Source: Amycolatopsis saalfeldensis (GTDB taxonomy: Bacteria > Actinomycetota > Actinomycetes > Mycobacteriales > Pseudonocardiaceae). Taken from it: a DNA stretch of 64,000 bases. Under the pieces are notes generated by a model. That model was not told where the DNA came from and searched no databases. It saw only the letters and a list, made by a program, of their open reading frames with translations. Made by a program: the position numbers and the translations under genes. Position 1 is the stretch's first letter. Every line of letters starts with the position of its first letter. The stretch covers positions 248,001-312,000 of the forward strand of contig NZ_FOEF01000007.1 in NCBI RefSeq assembly GCF_900110575.1. The letters are read 5' to 3'. Shown here in pieces: positions 33,851-42,529 of this stretch.

Positions 33851-36625
33851 GTGACCCAGTTGAACCGCAGGCGGTTTCTGTCCAGCGGAATCGCCATCGC
33901 CGGTGGCGGCGCTCTCGGCGTCTTCGCCCTGTCCGGCACCGCGAACGCCGCGGGCGCCCCGGCGCTGCACACCGACGGCCGCGAGATCACCCGCGGCTGG
34001 ACCTACACGGCGGCCGGGAACCTGTCCGGCAACCAGCTGTCCGGCGCGCAAGCCGTCGACGGGCTGAAGCCGGCCGTGGTGCCCGGCACTCCGCTCACGA
34101 GCATGATCGCCAACGGCGAGTACCCCGATCCGCTGTACGGCCACATCGTCACCGACACCGTCCCGGACACCCTGAAGGACACGGACTACTGGTACCGGGT
34201 CGCGTTCGGCGTACCCCGGCTGATCCCCGGCCAGCGGTTCTGGCTGGAGTTCGCGGGTATCAACTACCTGGCGACCATCTGGCTCAACGGCACGGAAATC
34301 GGCACCATCGAGGGCGCGTTCAAACGCGGTGTCTTCGAGGTCACGGACATCGTCGCGAAGGCGGACGGCACTGCTCACCTCGCGGTCCTGATCGGCAAGC
34401 TCGATTACTCCGAGGGCCCGCTGAAGCCGAGCTACACCAGCGGCGTGACGCGCGGCGGGCGCAACGGCGGCCCGACCGGGATCACGCTCGAGAACGGGCC
34501 GACGTTCTTCTGCACGGCCGGCTGGGACTGGCTCCCGACCATCCCCGACCGGGACCTCGGCATCTGGCAGCCGGTCACCTGGTCCACGACCGGCCCGGTC
34601 CGGCTGGCCGACGTGCGCGTCGACCCGGTGCTGTCGGCGGACCTGGGCACGGCCGACATCACCGTCGACCTCGCGCTCGACAGCGCGTCGGCGAAGTCCA
34701 TCGTGGTCAGAGGCGCCCTCGACGGCCGCGAGTTCACCAAGGCCGTCACCGCGCCGGCCGGGGCGTCCACGATCACGCTGACCGCGAAGGACCTCCCCGC
34801 CCTGCGGCTGAACCGGCCGAAACTGTGGTGGCCCAACGGTTACGGCGAACCCCACCGCTACCGGCTCACGATCGGCGTCGAGTCCGGCGGGCAGGTCGGC
34901 GACGAGCGCACGGTGGACTTCGGCGTCCGGCGGATCGAGTACAGCAAGCCGTTCACGGACCCGTCCGGCGCCGCGGTGAACGGACTGGCGATCACCGTCA
35001 ACAACCAGCCGATCCTGGTGATGGGCGGCAACTGGGGCCTGGACGAGGCGCTCAAGCGGAACTCGGCCGAACGGCTGCGCGAGCAGGTGCGGATGCACCG
35101 CGACGCCAACCTCAACCTGATCCGGAACTGGAACGGCCAGAGCAGCAGCGAGGACTTCTTCGAGGCCTGCGACGAACACGGCATCCTGGTCTGGCAGGAC
35201 TTCTTCAGCTCGACCGAAGGCCCCGGGCCGGCGAACGCCGCCCGCGACCTCGACGACATCCGGGACTGCATCGTGCGGTTCCGCAACCACCCGTCGATCC
35301 TGCTCTGGTGCGGCGGCAACGAGGGCCCGCCGCCGCAGCCGATCATCGACGGCCTGGACGCGCTGGTCGCCGAGCTGGACCCGCAGCGCGCGGTGCTGAC
35401 CAGCTCGGCCGGCGACACCGGCCAGGACCCGATCAACGGCTACACCTCGGGCGGGCCGTACCACTGGGTCACCCCGGCCACCCATTTCGGCACCAACGAC
35501 GGCACGCACTGGCCGCCGTTCCACAACGAGGTCGGCTCGTACTCGATCCCGACGCTGGAATTCGTCCGCAAGATGCTGCCCGAGGCGTCGTGGGAGCACC
35601 CGGACGACTTCTGGGCCGACCGGGACGTCAACGGCAACGGGGGCAACGGCGGCGGCGCCGGCTATCTCAAGCTGACCGCGCAGCGGTACGGCGAGGTGCG
35701 GAACCTCGCGGACTTCGCCCGCAAGTCCCAGCTGATGAACTACGAGTGCATCAAGTCGATCTTCGAGTCGCACGCCGCGAGCATGACCGGCGCCGCGCCG
35801 GGCCGGCCGTACCCCCGCACCGGTGTGATCATGTGGATGACCAATCCCGCGCAGCCCAGCTTCGTCTGGCAGATGTACAGCCACGACCTCGAGGCGCATT
35901 CGTCGTTCTACGCGGTCCAGCACGCGTGCCGGCGGGTCAACGTGATCCTCGACAGCAAGACGTTCGACGTGGTCGTGGCCAACCACACCCGGGCGGCGCT
36001 GCAGGGCACCGTCGCCATCACGCTGTACGGCCTCGACGGGACCGCGTTCGCCAGCACTTCCTTACGCGTCAACGAAGCGGGGCCGTCCGGCCACACGGTG
36101 ATCGGCAACGTCGCCGCACAGCTGAACACCGCGCCCGGCGACGTCGCCTTCGCCCGCCTGTCCTTCACCGATCCCCAGGGCACGGAGCTGGTCCGCAACT
36201 TCTACTGGGCCGAGAACCCGGCCCGGGCCAAGGGATTCGCCGGCCTGGACGACCTGGCTCCGGCCGCGGTCTCCGTCACGGCCACCGCGCAGCGCGGGCG
36301 GGACGGCCTCGGTCTCGCGGTGGAGGTCGAGAACACCGGCCACGCCATGGCGCTGATGGTGCACCTCCAGGCGTACAACACCCGCACCGGCGAGCGGATC
36401 CTGCCGGCGACGTTCAGCGACAACTACCTGAACCTGGCCGGCGGCGAGTCGGCCACGGCCACCGTCCGGCTGGGTACCCCGCCGCGGGCGGACGAAATCG
36501 GGGTGCGCGTCGACGGCTGGAAGCTCGACCAGCGCGCCTCCCGGCTGCGGGGACGCGGCGTGACCGTGACCTTCAACCAGGACGCCCTGTCCACCCGGCC
36601 GGCGAAGAAGACCTTCTCAGCGTAG
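33851..36625 (+). CDS. Secreted GH2 glycosidase, exo-beta-glucosaminidase/mannosidase type
   Basis: This is a 924-residue protein starting at GTG 33851. A Tat signal (NRRRFLSSGIAIAGGG) is followed by a GH2 jelly-roll domain, Ig-like domain, TIM barrel and C-terminal Ig-like domains. Barrel motifs are LWWPNGYGEPHRYRL, LIRNWNGQSSSEDFFEACDE, WQDFF, acid/base glutamate in WCGGNEGP and a likely nucleophile glutamate in FHNEVGSYS. Size and domain order match exo-beta-1,4-glucosaminidases and beta-mannosidases of GH2. It would release terminal sugars outside the cell. Codon 738 is TTA (36062-36064), rare in this DNA, which may tie its translation to the developmental leucyl-tRNA BldA. It is monocistronic. 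Confidence 0.9.
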   Translation: MTQLNRRRFLSSGIAIAGGGALGVFALSGTANAAGAPALHTDGREITRGWTYTAAGNLSGNQLSGAQAVDGLKPAVVPGTPLTSMIANGEYPDPLYGHIVTDTVPDTLKDTDYWYRVAFGVPRLIPGQRFWLEFAGINYLATIWLNGTEIGTIEGAFKRGVFEVTDIVAKADGTAHLAVLIGKLDYSEGPLKPSYTSGVTRGGRNGGPTGITLENGPTFFCTAGWDWLPTIPDRDLGIWQPVTWSTTGPVRLADVRVDPVLSADLGTADITVDLALDSASAKSIVVRGALDGREFTKAVTAPAGASTITLTAKDLPALRLNRPKLWWPNGYGEPHRYRLTIGVESGGQVGDERTVDFGVRRIEYSKPFTDPSGAAVNGLAITVNNQPILVMGGNWGLDEALKRNSAERLREQVRMHRDANLNLIRNWNGQSSSEDFFEACDEHGILVWQDFFSSTEGPGPANAARDLDDIRDCIVRFRNHPSILLWCGGNEGPPPQPIIDGLDALVAELDPQRAVLTSSAGDTGQDPINGYTSGGPYHWVTPATHFGTNDGTHWPPFHNEVGSYSIPTLEFVRKMLPEASWEHPDDFWADRDVNGNGGNGGGAGYLKLTAQRYGEVRNLADFARKSQLMNYECIKSIFESHAASMTGAAPGRPYPRTGVIMWMTNPAQPSFVWQMYSHDLEAHSSFYAVQHACRRVNVILDSKTFDVVVANHTRAALQGTVAITLYGLDGTAFASTSLRVNEAGPSGHTVIGNVAAQLNTAPGDVAFARLSFTDPQGTELVRNFYWAENPARAKGFAGLDDLAPAAVSVTATAQRGRDGLGLAVEVENTGHAMALMVHLQAYNTRTGERILPATFSDNYLNLAGGESATATVRLGTPPRADEIGVRVDGWKLDQRASRLRGRGVTVTFNQDALSTRPAKKTFSA

Positions 36626-36641
36626 CCCCGGACCGCGACGG

Positions 36642-37664
36642 CTACGGGAGCCGCGCGTTGACCTTGCCGAGCAGCGCTTCGAGGCCGGCCTGCTCGGCTT
36701 CGTCCAGCGGGGCGAAAACCGCTTTGTCGACCTCTGCCATCGCGGCGTCCAGTCCGGCGATGAGCCGGCTGCCCGCCGGACTGGCGTAAACCCGTTTGCT
36801 GCGCTCGTTTCCGTTTTCGGTGCGGCGCTCGACGAGTCCGCGGCGCTCGAGTCCCTTGAGCAGCAGTGAGACGTTCGACGCGGTCGTGTGGCTCATCGCC
36901 GCGACGTCACGCTGGATGGCACCCGGCTGCCGTTCCAGGAACCCGAGCACCATGGCCTGCTCGAAGGTGAGGTCGCGGGAGCGCGCCCACTCCTCGGCCG
37001 CCTTGCGCTGCGTCGACATGATCGAGCGGAACAGCTCGTTGATAGTTTGGTACTTGACTGTTGAGTCCTGGTAGTTCCGCAGAAGCGGCCAGAACAGCTC
37101 GTCGACGATCGACTCGACCCGGGCGCGCTTCAGTGGCTTGAGGTCCATGAGCAGGTCGTGGCGCACCAGGTCGAACGGCAGGGCGAGCACGGCCGGCGGC
37201 ACGCGGCCGAGGTCGATCTCCCCGCGGTCGTGGGAGCGCTGGTAGGCGATCCGGACGTCCGGGAGCGGCCGGGCGTCCATGACCAGCTCGCGAGCCTGCG
37301 CGGGACTGAGGCCGGTGTTGGCCAGCAGCCCCGAAAAGGCGGCGGCCGCGGCGATGGCGAAGAAGCCGGCGAGTGCTTCGCCCACCGCCGTCAGGTGGGC
37401 GATCAGGTCCCCGCGCAGGCTGCCGGTGTCGGGGACGGCGACCGGGTTGGTCTTCCGGTGGTACCGGATGGCGGCGAGCACCAGCTCGTCCTTGTTGGCC
37501 CAGCGGCGGTACAGCACCGCGCTCCCGGTGCGGGCGCGCGCGGCGACCGACTCCATCGTCAGGCGGGCGTAACCGGCCTCGGCCAGCTCGTCCCACCCCG
37601 CGGCGAGCAGTTCGGACTCGAGCTGCTCGCCGTGCCGGCGCCGTCGGACTGGTTCAGTGGCCAC
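36642..37664 (-). CDS. Fused TetR-MarR double regulator
   Basis: A single 340-residue frame starts at GTG 37664, possibly leaderless. Residues 1-195 are a complete TetR protein: HTH TMESVAARARTGSAVLYRRW, ligand domain, ending VESIVDELFWPLLRNY. Residues 200-340 are a complete MarR protein with winged HTH AIQRDVAAMSHTTASNVSLL and wing RRTENGNERSKRVYAS. The junction DSTVKYQTIN is encoded by an AT-rich stretch (about 37040-37080) that contains an operator-like dyad, as if intergenic DNA had been read through. It diverges from a flavin monooxygenase gene, the probable target. I saw no frameshift, so the fusion seems genuine. Confidence 0.88.
   Translation of the reverse strand: MATEPVRRRRHGEQLESELLAAGWDELAEAGYARLTMESVAARARTGSAVLYRRWANKDELVLAAIRYHRKTNPVAVPDTGSLRGDLIAHLTAVGEALAGFFAIAAAAAFSGLLANTGLSPAQARELVMDARPLPDVRIAYQRSHDRGEIDLGRVPPAVLALPFDLVRHDLLMDLKPLKRARVESIVDELFWPLLRNYQDSTVKYQTINELFRSIMSTQRKAAEEWARSRDLTFEQAMVLGFLERQPGAIQRDVAAMSHTTASNVSLLLKGLERRGLVERRTENGNERSKRVYASPAGSRLIAGLDAAMAEVDKAVFAPLDEAEQAGLEALLGKVNARLP
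37044..37059. promoter_or_regulatory. Operator-like dyad inside the TetR-MarR fusion junction
   Basis: AGTTTGGTACTTGACT is a partial palindrome (10 of 16 positions) centred on GTAC, in a local AT-rich stretch of coding DNA. It looks like the former promoter/operator of a free-standing marR gene. Confidence 0.35.
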
Positions 37665-37686
37665 CCCTGCACGATAGAGAGACTTG

Positions 37687-37723
37687 CCTTTCTTAGCAAG
37701 CGCGCTTAGCTTTGATAGAAAGG
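37687..37723. promoter_or_regulatory. Nested inverted repeats upstream of the monooxygenase gene
   Basis: A perfect 10-bp palindrome AAGCGCGCTT (37698-37707), flanked by TAGC and AGCT, is enclosed by CCTTTCT (37687-37693) and AGAAAGG (37717-37723). Two nested dyads in one divergent region would suit a regulator with two different DNA-binding domains. Confidence 0.6.
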
Positions 37724-37755
37724 AATCACTTTCTTGAATCAGGGGGAACGAGACG

Positions 37756-39327
37756 ATGACCGAGACGACGAACCCGGGCCGGCCGTCACCAGGGGACGTG
37801 CCGGAGGTGCTGATCATCGGCGCCGGGCCGACCGGGCTGACGCTGGCCTGCGAACTCGCCCGCAGCGGGGTCTCCTTCCGCCTGGCCGAGGCCTCCCCCG
37901 GCCCGCAGCCCGGCTCACGCGGCAAGGGCATCCAGCCGCGCACCCTCGAGGTGTTCGACGACCTCGGCCTCGTCGACCGGGTGCTCGCCCATGGCCGGAT
38001 GTCCATGCCGATCCGGTCGGTCGCTCGCGACGGCCAGGAGACGCTGGACGCCGCCGAGCCGCTCCGCGGCCGCCCCGACATCCCTTATCCGGCCAGCCTG
38101 CTCACCCCCGAATGGCGGATCGAGGAGGCGCTGCGGCTGCGACTGGCGGAGCTCGGCGGCACGCTCGAATTCGGCACACGGCTGGAAAGCTTCACGCAGT
38201 CGGCCGAGGCTGTGTCGGCGGTCGTCGTCAAGGACGGCGTGGCCGAGACGGTCACCGCGCGCTGGCTGGTCGGCTGCGACGGCGGGCACAGCGTCGTCCG
38301 CAAGCAGGCCGGAATCGCGTTCGTGGGCGAGACCCGTGAAGAGATACGGATGATCGTCGCCGATGTCGAGGTCGACGGACTCGATCGCGACGCCTGGCAC
38401 ATGTGGCGGCACCACGAGGGTTTCTTCAGCCTCTGCCCGCTGCCCTCCACCGGCGTCTTCCAGTACCAGGCCAGTATCGCACCGGGCCAGGATCCCAGCC
38501 CCGGCCTCGCGAACCTGCAGGCGATCCTCGAACGGCGCACCGGCCGCACCGACCTCCGGCTCCACGAACCGGCCTGGCTTTCGTTGTGGCGCGCCAACAT
38601 CCGCCTCGTCGACCGCTATCGCGAGGGCCGCGTCCTCCTGGCCGGCGACGCGGCGCACATCCACTCACCCGCCGGTGGGCAGGGGATGAACACCGGCATC
38701 CAGGACGCGCACAACCTCGGCTGGAAGCTGGCGGCGGTGGTGCACGGCGCCTCGCCGGCGCTGCTCGACAGCTACGGCGCCGAGCGGCGACCGGTCGCGG
38801 CCGGCGTACTCGCACTCTCGAACGCGCGCCTCAAGCAGACGACCGAGGACAAGGGCTTCCCATCCCGTCGCGACACGAGCACGCTGCAGCTCGGCATCGG
38901 CTATCGCGACTCCGCCTTGGCGCGCGACGACCGCGACGAGACAGCCTCGCTCCGTGCCGGTGACCGCGCCCCCGACGCACCCGAACTGACCACTGTGGAC
39001 GGTTCATGCCGGCTGTTCGACCTGACGCGCGGCGGCCGCTTCTCGCTGCTGGACTTCGGGGCCGCACCTGCGGCCGAAGCCTTGCCGTCCGGTCTCCGGA
39101 CGTTCCGGGTCGTCGGACGACCGGCCGGCCCGAACGACGTCGCCGACACCGAGGGCCACCTGGCCGATGCCTACGGCGCGGGCGAGCACACCCTCGTGCT
39201 CATCCGCCCCGACGGATACGTCGCGCTGATCTCCGACACGGGCGACTTCTCGGCGGTATCGGGCTACCTCGCCGCGCTCGGCACTAGCAGTGTGCTCGGC
39301 GGAGGCGTTCGTCAGCTTGCACCTTGA
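37756..39327 (+). CDS. Class A FAD-dependent aromatic monooxygenase
   Basis: This is a 523-residue flavoprotein of the PHBH fold. It has Rossmann motif GAGPTGLTLACELARSG (about 19-35), the DG motif VGCDGGHSVVRK, the GD motif LLAGDAAHIHSPAGGQGMN, and a C-terminal thioredoxin-like domain. Relatives hydroxylate phenols, polyketides and antibiotics such as rifampicin or tetracycline using NADPH and O2. The substrate is unknown here. It diverges from the TetR-MarR fusion, with nested operators between. Its last 44 bases overlap the convergent phosphotransferase gene. Confidence 0.92.
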   Translation: MTETTNPGRPSPGDVPEVLIIGAGPTGLTLACELARSGVSFRLAEASPGPQPGSRGKGIQPRTLEVFDDLGLVDRVLAHGRMSMPIRSVARDGQETLDAAEPLRGRPDIPYPASLLTPEWRIEEALRLRLAELGGTLEFGTRLESFTQSAEAVSAVVVKDGVAETVTARWLVGCDGGHSVVRKQAGIAFVGETREEIRMIVADVEVDGLDRDAWHMWRHHEGFFSLCPLPSTGVFQYQASIAPGQDPSPGLANLQAILERRTGRTDLRLHEPAWLSLWRANIRLVDRYREGRVLLAGDAAHIHSPAGGQGMNTGIQDAHNLGWKLAAVVHGASPALLDSYGAERRPVAAGVLALSNARLKQTTEDKGFPSRRDTSTLQLGIGYRDSALARDDRDETASLRAGDRAPDAPELTTVDGSCRLFDLTRGGRFSLLDFGAAPAAEALPSGLRTFRVVGRPAGPNDVADTEGHLADAYGAGEHTLVLIRPDGYVALISDTGDFSAVSGYLAALGTSSVLGGGVRQLAP

Positions 39328-40204
39328 GCGCGTCACCGGTCACCGGACGGTCTCCGTGCAGCGCTTCCCATCGGGCATTGTGCGCCGCCACCCACAGGCC
39401 CGCCGCCCACGCGACCTCCAGCTCCGCGGCCGTGAACCGGCGCCCCCGGATGTCCTGATAGGACCGCAGGAACGCCTCGGAGCCGGCGATCGGCGCCAGC
39501 GTGGGCGGCCCGGCGCTCGCGAACGTGCCGCTCGCCGCTCCTGCCAGCGCCGCCTCCGGCTGCCACGCCAGGCTGTCCCAGTCGTGCACCGCCCACACTT
39601 CCCGGCCGTGCCATCGGAGGTTCTGCGCCTCGAAGTCGGCGTGCCCCAGCACGCAGGGCAGGCGTGCGGCCAGCAGCCGCTCGCGGACCCGGGCGGCGGT
39701 GTCCACGACGTACGCGGGCACGGCGCCCTGGTCCCGTTCGTCGAGGAAGCCGATCGACGGCCACAGCCCGGGATCCGAGTGGTCCCACCGGATCCAGCGG
39801 GGATTGGGCAGCGGCGGGACCACCGTCAGGTCGGCCAGTCCGGCCATCAGCCGGGCGAAAACCCGGGCGTAGCCGACCGCCACCTCCGGCGAGTCCCCTC
39901 GCAGCACCTCGCCGCCGGGCCGGAACTCCTCGGCGTGCACCGCCAGCGAACCGGCACCGACCACTGGCGTCAACGGCCGAGGGCAAGGAAACCCGCGCCC
40001 GGCCAGCCAGGCTTGTGCAGCGACACATGATGCGGCGCGGCCGTCATCGGCGCGTGCCTTGACCACGACCTCCCGGCCGCCGATCAATCGGAGGCCGAAC
40101 ACTGTCGACATCCCGTGCCGGTGGAACAGCACGTCCGCGGGTTCGCCGCCCAGCCGGTCCAGGCACCAGGCGGGCAACCAGTCCGGGAGATCGTCCGACG
40201 ACAC
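39284..40204 (-). CDS. Aminoglycoside phosphotransferase-family protein (APH fold)
   Basis: This is a 306-residue kinase-like protein, with the start chosen at GTG 40204 (VSSDDLPDWLPAW). The frame is open further upstream but that part looks non-coding. The ATP-binding lobe has EVVVKARAD. The catalytic Brenner-type motif is VLGHADFEAQNLRW and the metal-binding motif is VHDWDSLAWQPEAA. APH-fold enzymes phosphorylate antibiotics, sugars or other small molecules; the substrate is unknown. The 3-prime end overlaps the monooxygenase gene. Confidence 0.85.
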   Translation of the reverse strand: MSSDDLPDWLPAWCLDRLGGEPADVLFHRHGMSTVFGLRLIGGREVVVKARADDGRAASCVAAQAWLAGRGFPCPRPLTPVVGAGSLAVHAEEFRPGGEVLRGDSPEVAVGYARVFARLMAGLADLTVVPPLPNPRWIRWDHSDPGLWPSIGFLDERDQGAVPAYVVDTAARVRERLLAARLPCVLGHADFEAQNLRWHGREVWAVHDWDSLAWQPEAALAGAASGTFASAGPPTLAPIAGSEAFLRSYQDIRGRRFTAAELEVAWAAGLWVAAHNARWEALHGDRPVTGDALKVQADERLRRAHC

Positions 40205-40351
40205 AGCCGGAACTGTGCCACGCGCACGCCCGAACCGGGCCGCCGGTGCTGGGCTGTTCGAGTGAAATCCGCTGTTCGGCCCCGGCCGCGCCGGGACGGA
40301 TGCTTTTCTGAACCCAGGGCACAGCATCGCCGGAAGCCAGGGACGGTCGGA

Positions 40352-40897
40352 ATGACGGAGTCGTTGCCCGGCGGCGGTGCCGCGGCGCAGATCGACCAGT
40401 GGGTTGCCGCCGCGAAGGCGAAAGCTGAGCGCTACCAAGCCATGCAGGCCGCGACCAGCCAGGTGTCGGTGTCCGAATCATCCCCGGATGGCATGATTTC
40501 GGTGACGGTGGATTCCGCCGGGAATGTCACGGACCTGCGCATCACCGACGGGGTGCGCGAATCGACCGGGGCGAAGGTCGCGGCGGCCGTGCTGAGCACC
40601 CTGCGCCGCGCCCAGGCCCGCCTGCCGGAGCGCCTCGGCGAGGTGATGGCCGAGACGATCGGCGACGACCAGCCGACCATGGACACCATCGTCGGCCGTT
40701 ACCGCGCGAAGTTCCCCGAACCGGAGCCCGAACAGCCGCCCGAGCCACCGCAGCACGTGCGCGACATCGGCGGAATCGCCGACACCCCACCACAAGCGCC
40801 ACCGCCCCCGCCGCCCCGGCCACCGCGGCCCCGGCCGGACGAGGACGACGACGAGGACGGCGGTTTCGACGGCGGCTCGATCATGATCCGCACCTGA
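40352..40897 (+). CDS. YbaB/EbfC-family DNA-binding protein with acidic proline-rich tail
   Basis: This is a 181-residue protein starting at ATG 40352. Residues 1-105 are a YbaB/EbfC domain (helix, SPDGMISVTVDSAGNVTDLR strands, then helix), a small dimer that binds DNA. The tail is rich in proline and acidic residues (PEPEPEQPPEPP, DEDDDEDGG). In actinomycetes such genes often precede ESX-associated small proteins and large toxins. Here it is 13 bases before an EspC-like gene, so they form an operon. The tail has no known function. Confidence 0.8.
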   Translation: MTESLPGGGAAAQIDQWVAAAKAKAERYQAMQAATSQVSVSESSPDGMISVTVDSAGNVTDLRITDGVRESTGAKVAAAVLSTLRRAQARLPERLGEVMAETIGDDQPTMDTIVGRYRAKFPEPEPEQPPEPPQHVRDIGGIADTPPQAPPPPPPRPPRPRPDEDDDEDGGFDGGSIMIRT

Positions 40898-40910
40898 CGA
40901 GGGGGACGCG

Positions 40911-41243
40911 ATGACGGCACCAGGGGGCTCGGGATTCGAGGTCCAGCCCGAGGAGTTGCGCAAGCACGCAGCCGCCGTGCAGCGGGTCGCGGCGAGCCTG
41001 GGACAGGCGCTGTCGGCCGCCGAGCAGGTCACCATGGGCGTCGACGTGTACGGGCTGATCTGCGGGCCGTTGTTCGTGCCGATCGTGCTGGCGGTGTCCG
41101 CGCCGGGCCTGATCACGTTGCAGCAGTCGAAGTCCACGCTCGAATCGATCCCGCCGACCGTCGAGCAGGCCGCGGCCACTTACGAGAAGGCCGACCTGGA
41201 GCATGCGACGACGATGAGCAAGGTCGGATCGAAGCTGTCCTGA
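40911..41243 (+). CDS. EspC/DUF2580-like ESX-associated protein
   Basis: This is a 110-residue protein, FEVQPEELRKHAAAVQRVAASLGQALSAA at the N terminus and AAATYEKADLEHATTMSKV at the C terminus. It has two helices around a glycine-rich turn, as in WXG100 and EspC-type proteins that are substrates or partners of type VII secretion. Its operon partner is the YbaB-like gene. The large toxin or effector usually found downstream is absent: the next gene is an opposite-strand VOC gene. This may be a remnant of a polymorphic toxin locus. Confidence 0.75.
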   Translation: MTAPGGSGFEVQPEELRKHAAAVQRVAASLGQALSAAEQVTMGVDVYGLICGPLFVPIVLAVSAPGLITLQQSKSTLESIPPTVEQAAATYEKADLEHATTMSKVGSKLS

Positions 41244-41295
41244 GCACCCGCCGCTACCGTGTGCGGTCGGCATCGCCGCCTGAGCGCGACCACCG

Positions 41296-41793
41296 TCAAC
41301 GGGCGAGCCGTGCCCGCGCGTCCTCGGTGACCGGCGCGAAGAAGTTGACCAGGTTTCCCTCGGGATCGCGGAACAGCAGGGAGCGGTTGCCCCACGGCAT
41401 GGTGGTCGGCCCCTGCACGATCTCGGGGACGACGGCCAGCCGCATCAGCCGCTCGTATGCCCGGTCGACGTCCTCCACGAGGAACTCCAGGATCGTCACC
41501 GGGTCCGGCCCTGTGGTTTTCGGCTCTGGGGTTTTCGGCTCTGGGGTTTTCGGCTCTGGGGTTTTCGGCTCTGGGGTTTTCGGCTCTGGGGTTTTCGGCT
41601 CTGGGGTTTTCGGCCCTGCTGTCGCGGACTGCGGCATTGTCGCGGTGCTGCCGATCGCCAGCTTGCCCGAAGCCCCCGCGAACTCGGCGAACTGCTCGGC
41701 CGGCCGCCGCGCCTCGAGCCCGGTCGCCTGCTCGTAGAACCCGGCCAGGCGGGCGACATCGTTGCTGAGGACACGAGCAGAAACGAACTCCAC
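41296..41793 (-). CDS. VOC-family protein with internal PKTPE repeat
   Basis: This is a 165-residue protein starting at GTG 41793 with AAAGGA upstream. It is a single vicinal-oxygen-chelate (glyoxalase/bleomycin-resistance) domain: MEFVSARVLSNDVARLAGFY and LLFRDPEGNLVNFFAPV. Between the third strand and VTILEFLVEDVD there is a repeat of PKTPE copied about six times, encoded by a 15-bp tandem repeat. The insert lies in a loop between the two beta-alpha-beta-beta-beta halves, so the fold may tolerate it. VOC proteins bind metals and act on or sequester small molecules; no ligand is known. Confidence 0.85.
   Translation of the reverse strand: MEFVSARVLSNDVARLAGFYEQATGLEARRPAEQFAEFAGASGKLAIGSTATMPQSATAGPKTPEPKTPEPKTPEPKTPEPKTPEPKTPEPKTTGPDPVTILEFLVEDVDRAYERLMRLAVVPEIVQGPTTMPWGNRSLLFRDPEGNLVNFFAPVTEDARARLAR
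41515..41619. repeat. 15-bp in-frame tandem repeat in the VOC gene
   Basis: Unit GGTTTTCGGCTCTGG is repeated six times exactly (41515-41604), followed by one degenerate copy (41605-41619). The unit length is a multiple of three, so copy-number change keeps the reading frame and adds or removes PKTPE. Confidence 0.95.
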
Positions 41794-42010
41794 GGCGGAT
41801 ATCCTTTCGACACGGAAGGCGGCTGACCCGTCCTCCCCGGAACACCGCCCACGCTACGAGCTATAGCGGACAAGACCCGCCCGGTATCAGAAAAATCCGG
41901 CTGCGCGCCTCTATCCACAGAGGACTCCGGAGCCGGCCGTGGCGACGCGTGCTCCTGCCCCGAAGCCGAGTCGGCGAAAATTGTCGTACCCCCCGGCTAC
42001 GTTGTCGCCC

Positions 42011-42469
42011 ATGGACACACCGCACCTGGCCGAAGTCACGGCCGACAACGTGAACGCGGCCTGCCGGCTGGCCGTCGCCCCACACCAGCGCGACTATGTG
42101 GCATCGGTCGCCGAATCCCTCGCCGAGGCGTACGTCCAGCCTGCCGTCGCCTGGCCCCGGCTGATCTACGCCGGCGGCGAACTCGTCGGCTTCGTCATGG
42201 GCGCCTTCGACCCGAACTGCCCCATCGACTACTTCCGCCACGGCATCTGGCGGCTGAACATCGCCGACGGGCACCAAGGCAAAGGCTACGGCCGGTTCGC
42301 CGTAGAGTCAGTCCTCGCCGAGGCCCGCCATCGCGGCGCCGCGGCCGCCACCGTGCTCTGGAAACCCGGCGACCACAGCCCCGAGCCCTTCTACCTCAAG
42401 CTCGGCTTCCGTCCCACCGGCCAGGTCCACCAGGGCGAAACCGTCGGGAGGCTACCCCTCGAAACCTGA
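42011..42469 (+). CDS. GNAT N-acetyltransferase, BltD/spermidine acetyltransferase-like
   Basis: This is a 152-residue GNAT-fold protein starting at ATG 42011. Motif A is IADGHQGKGYGRFA (acetyl-CoA loop), preceded by the strand HGIWRLN and followed by WKPGDHSPEPFYLKLGFRPTG. The motif A surroundings resemble BltD/PaiA polyamine acetyltransferases, so an amine substrate is plausible but not shown. It is monocistronic, and its start is about 220 bases from the divergent VOC gene. Confidence 0.82.
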   Translation: MDTPHLAEVTADNVNAACRLAVAPHQRDYVASVAESLAEAYVQPAVAWPRLIYAGGELVGFVMGAFDPNCPIDYFRHGIWRLNIADGHQGKGYGRFAVESVLAEARHRGAAAATVLWKPGDHSPEPFYLKLGFRPTGQVHQGETVGRLPLET

Positions 42470-42529
42470 GACACGCAGCCTCGGCGCGACTGCCGAACCC
42501 ACCACGCGAACACCCTGCTGACCCGCCAC

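Noticed and set aside
33806..35986. 726-codon minus-strand frame antisense to the GH2 gene
   Set aside because: Shadow frame of a high-GC gene; no recognisable domain.
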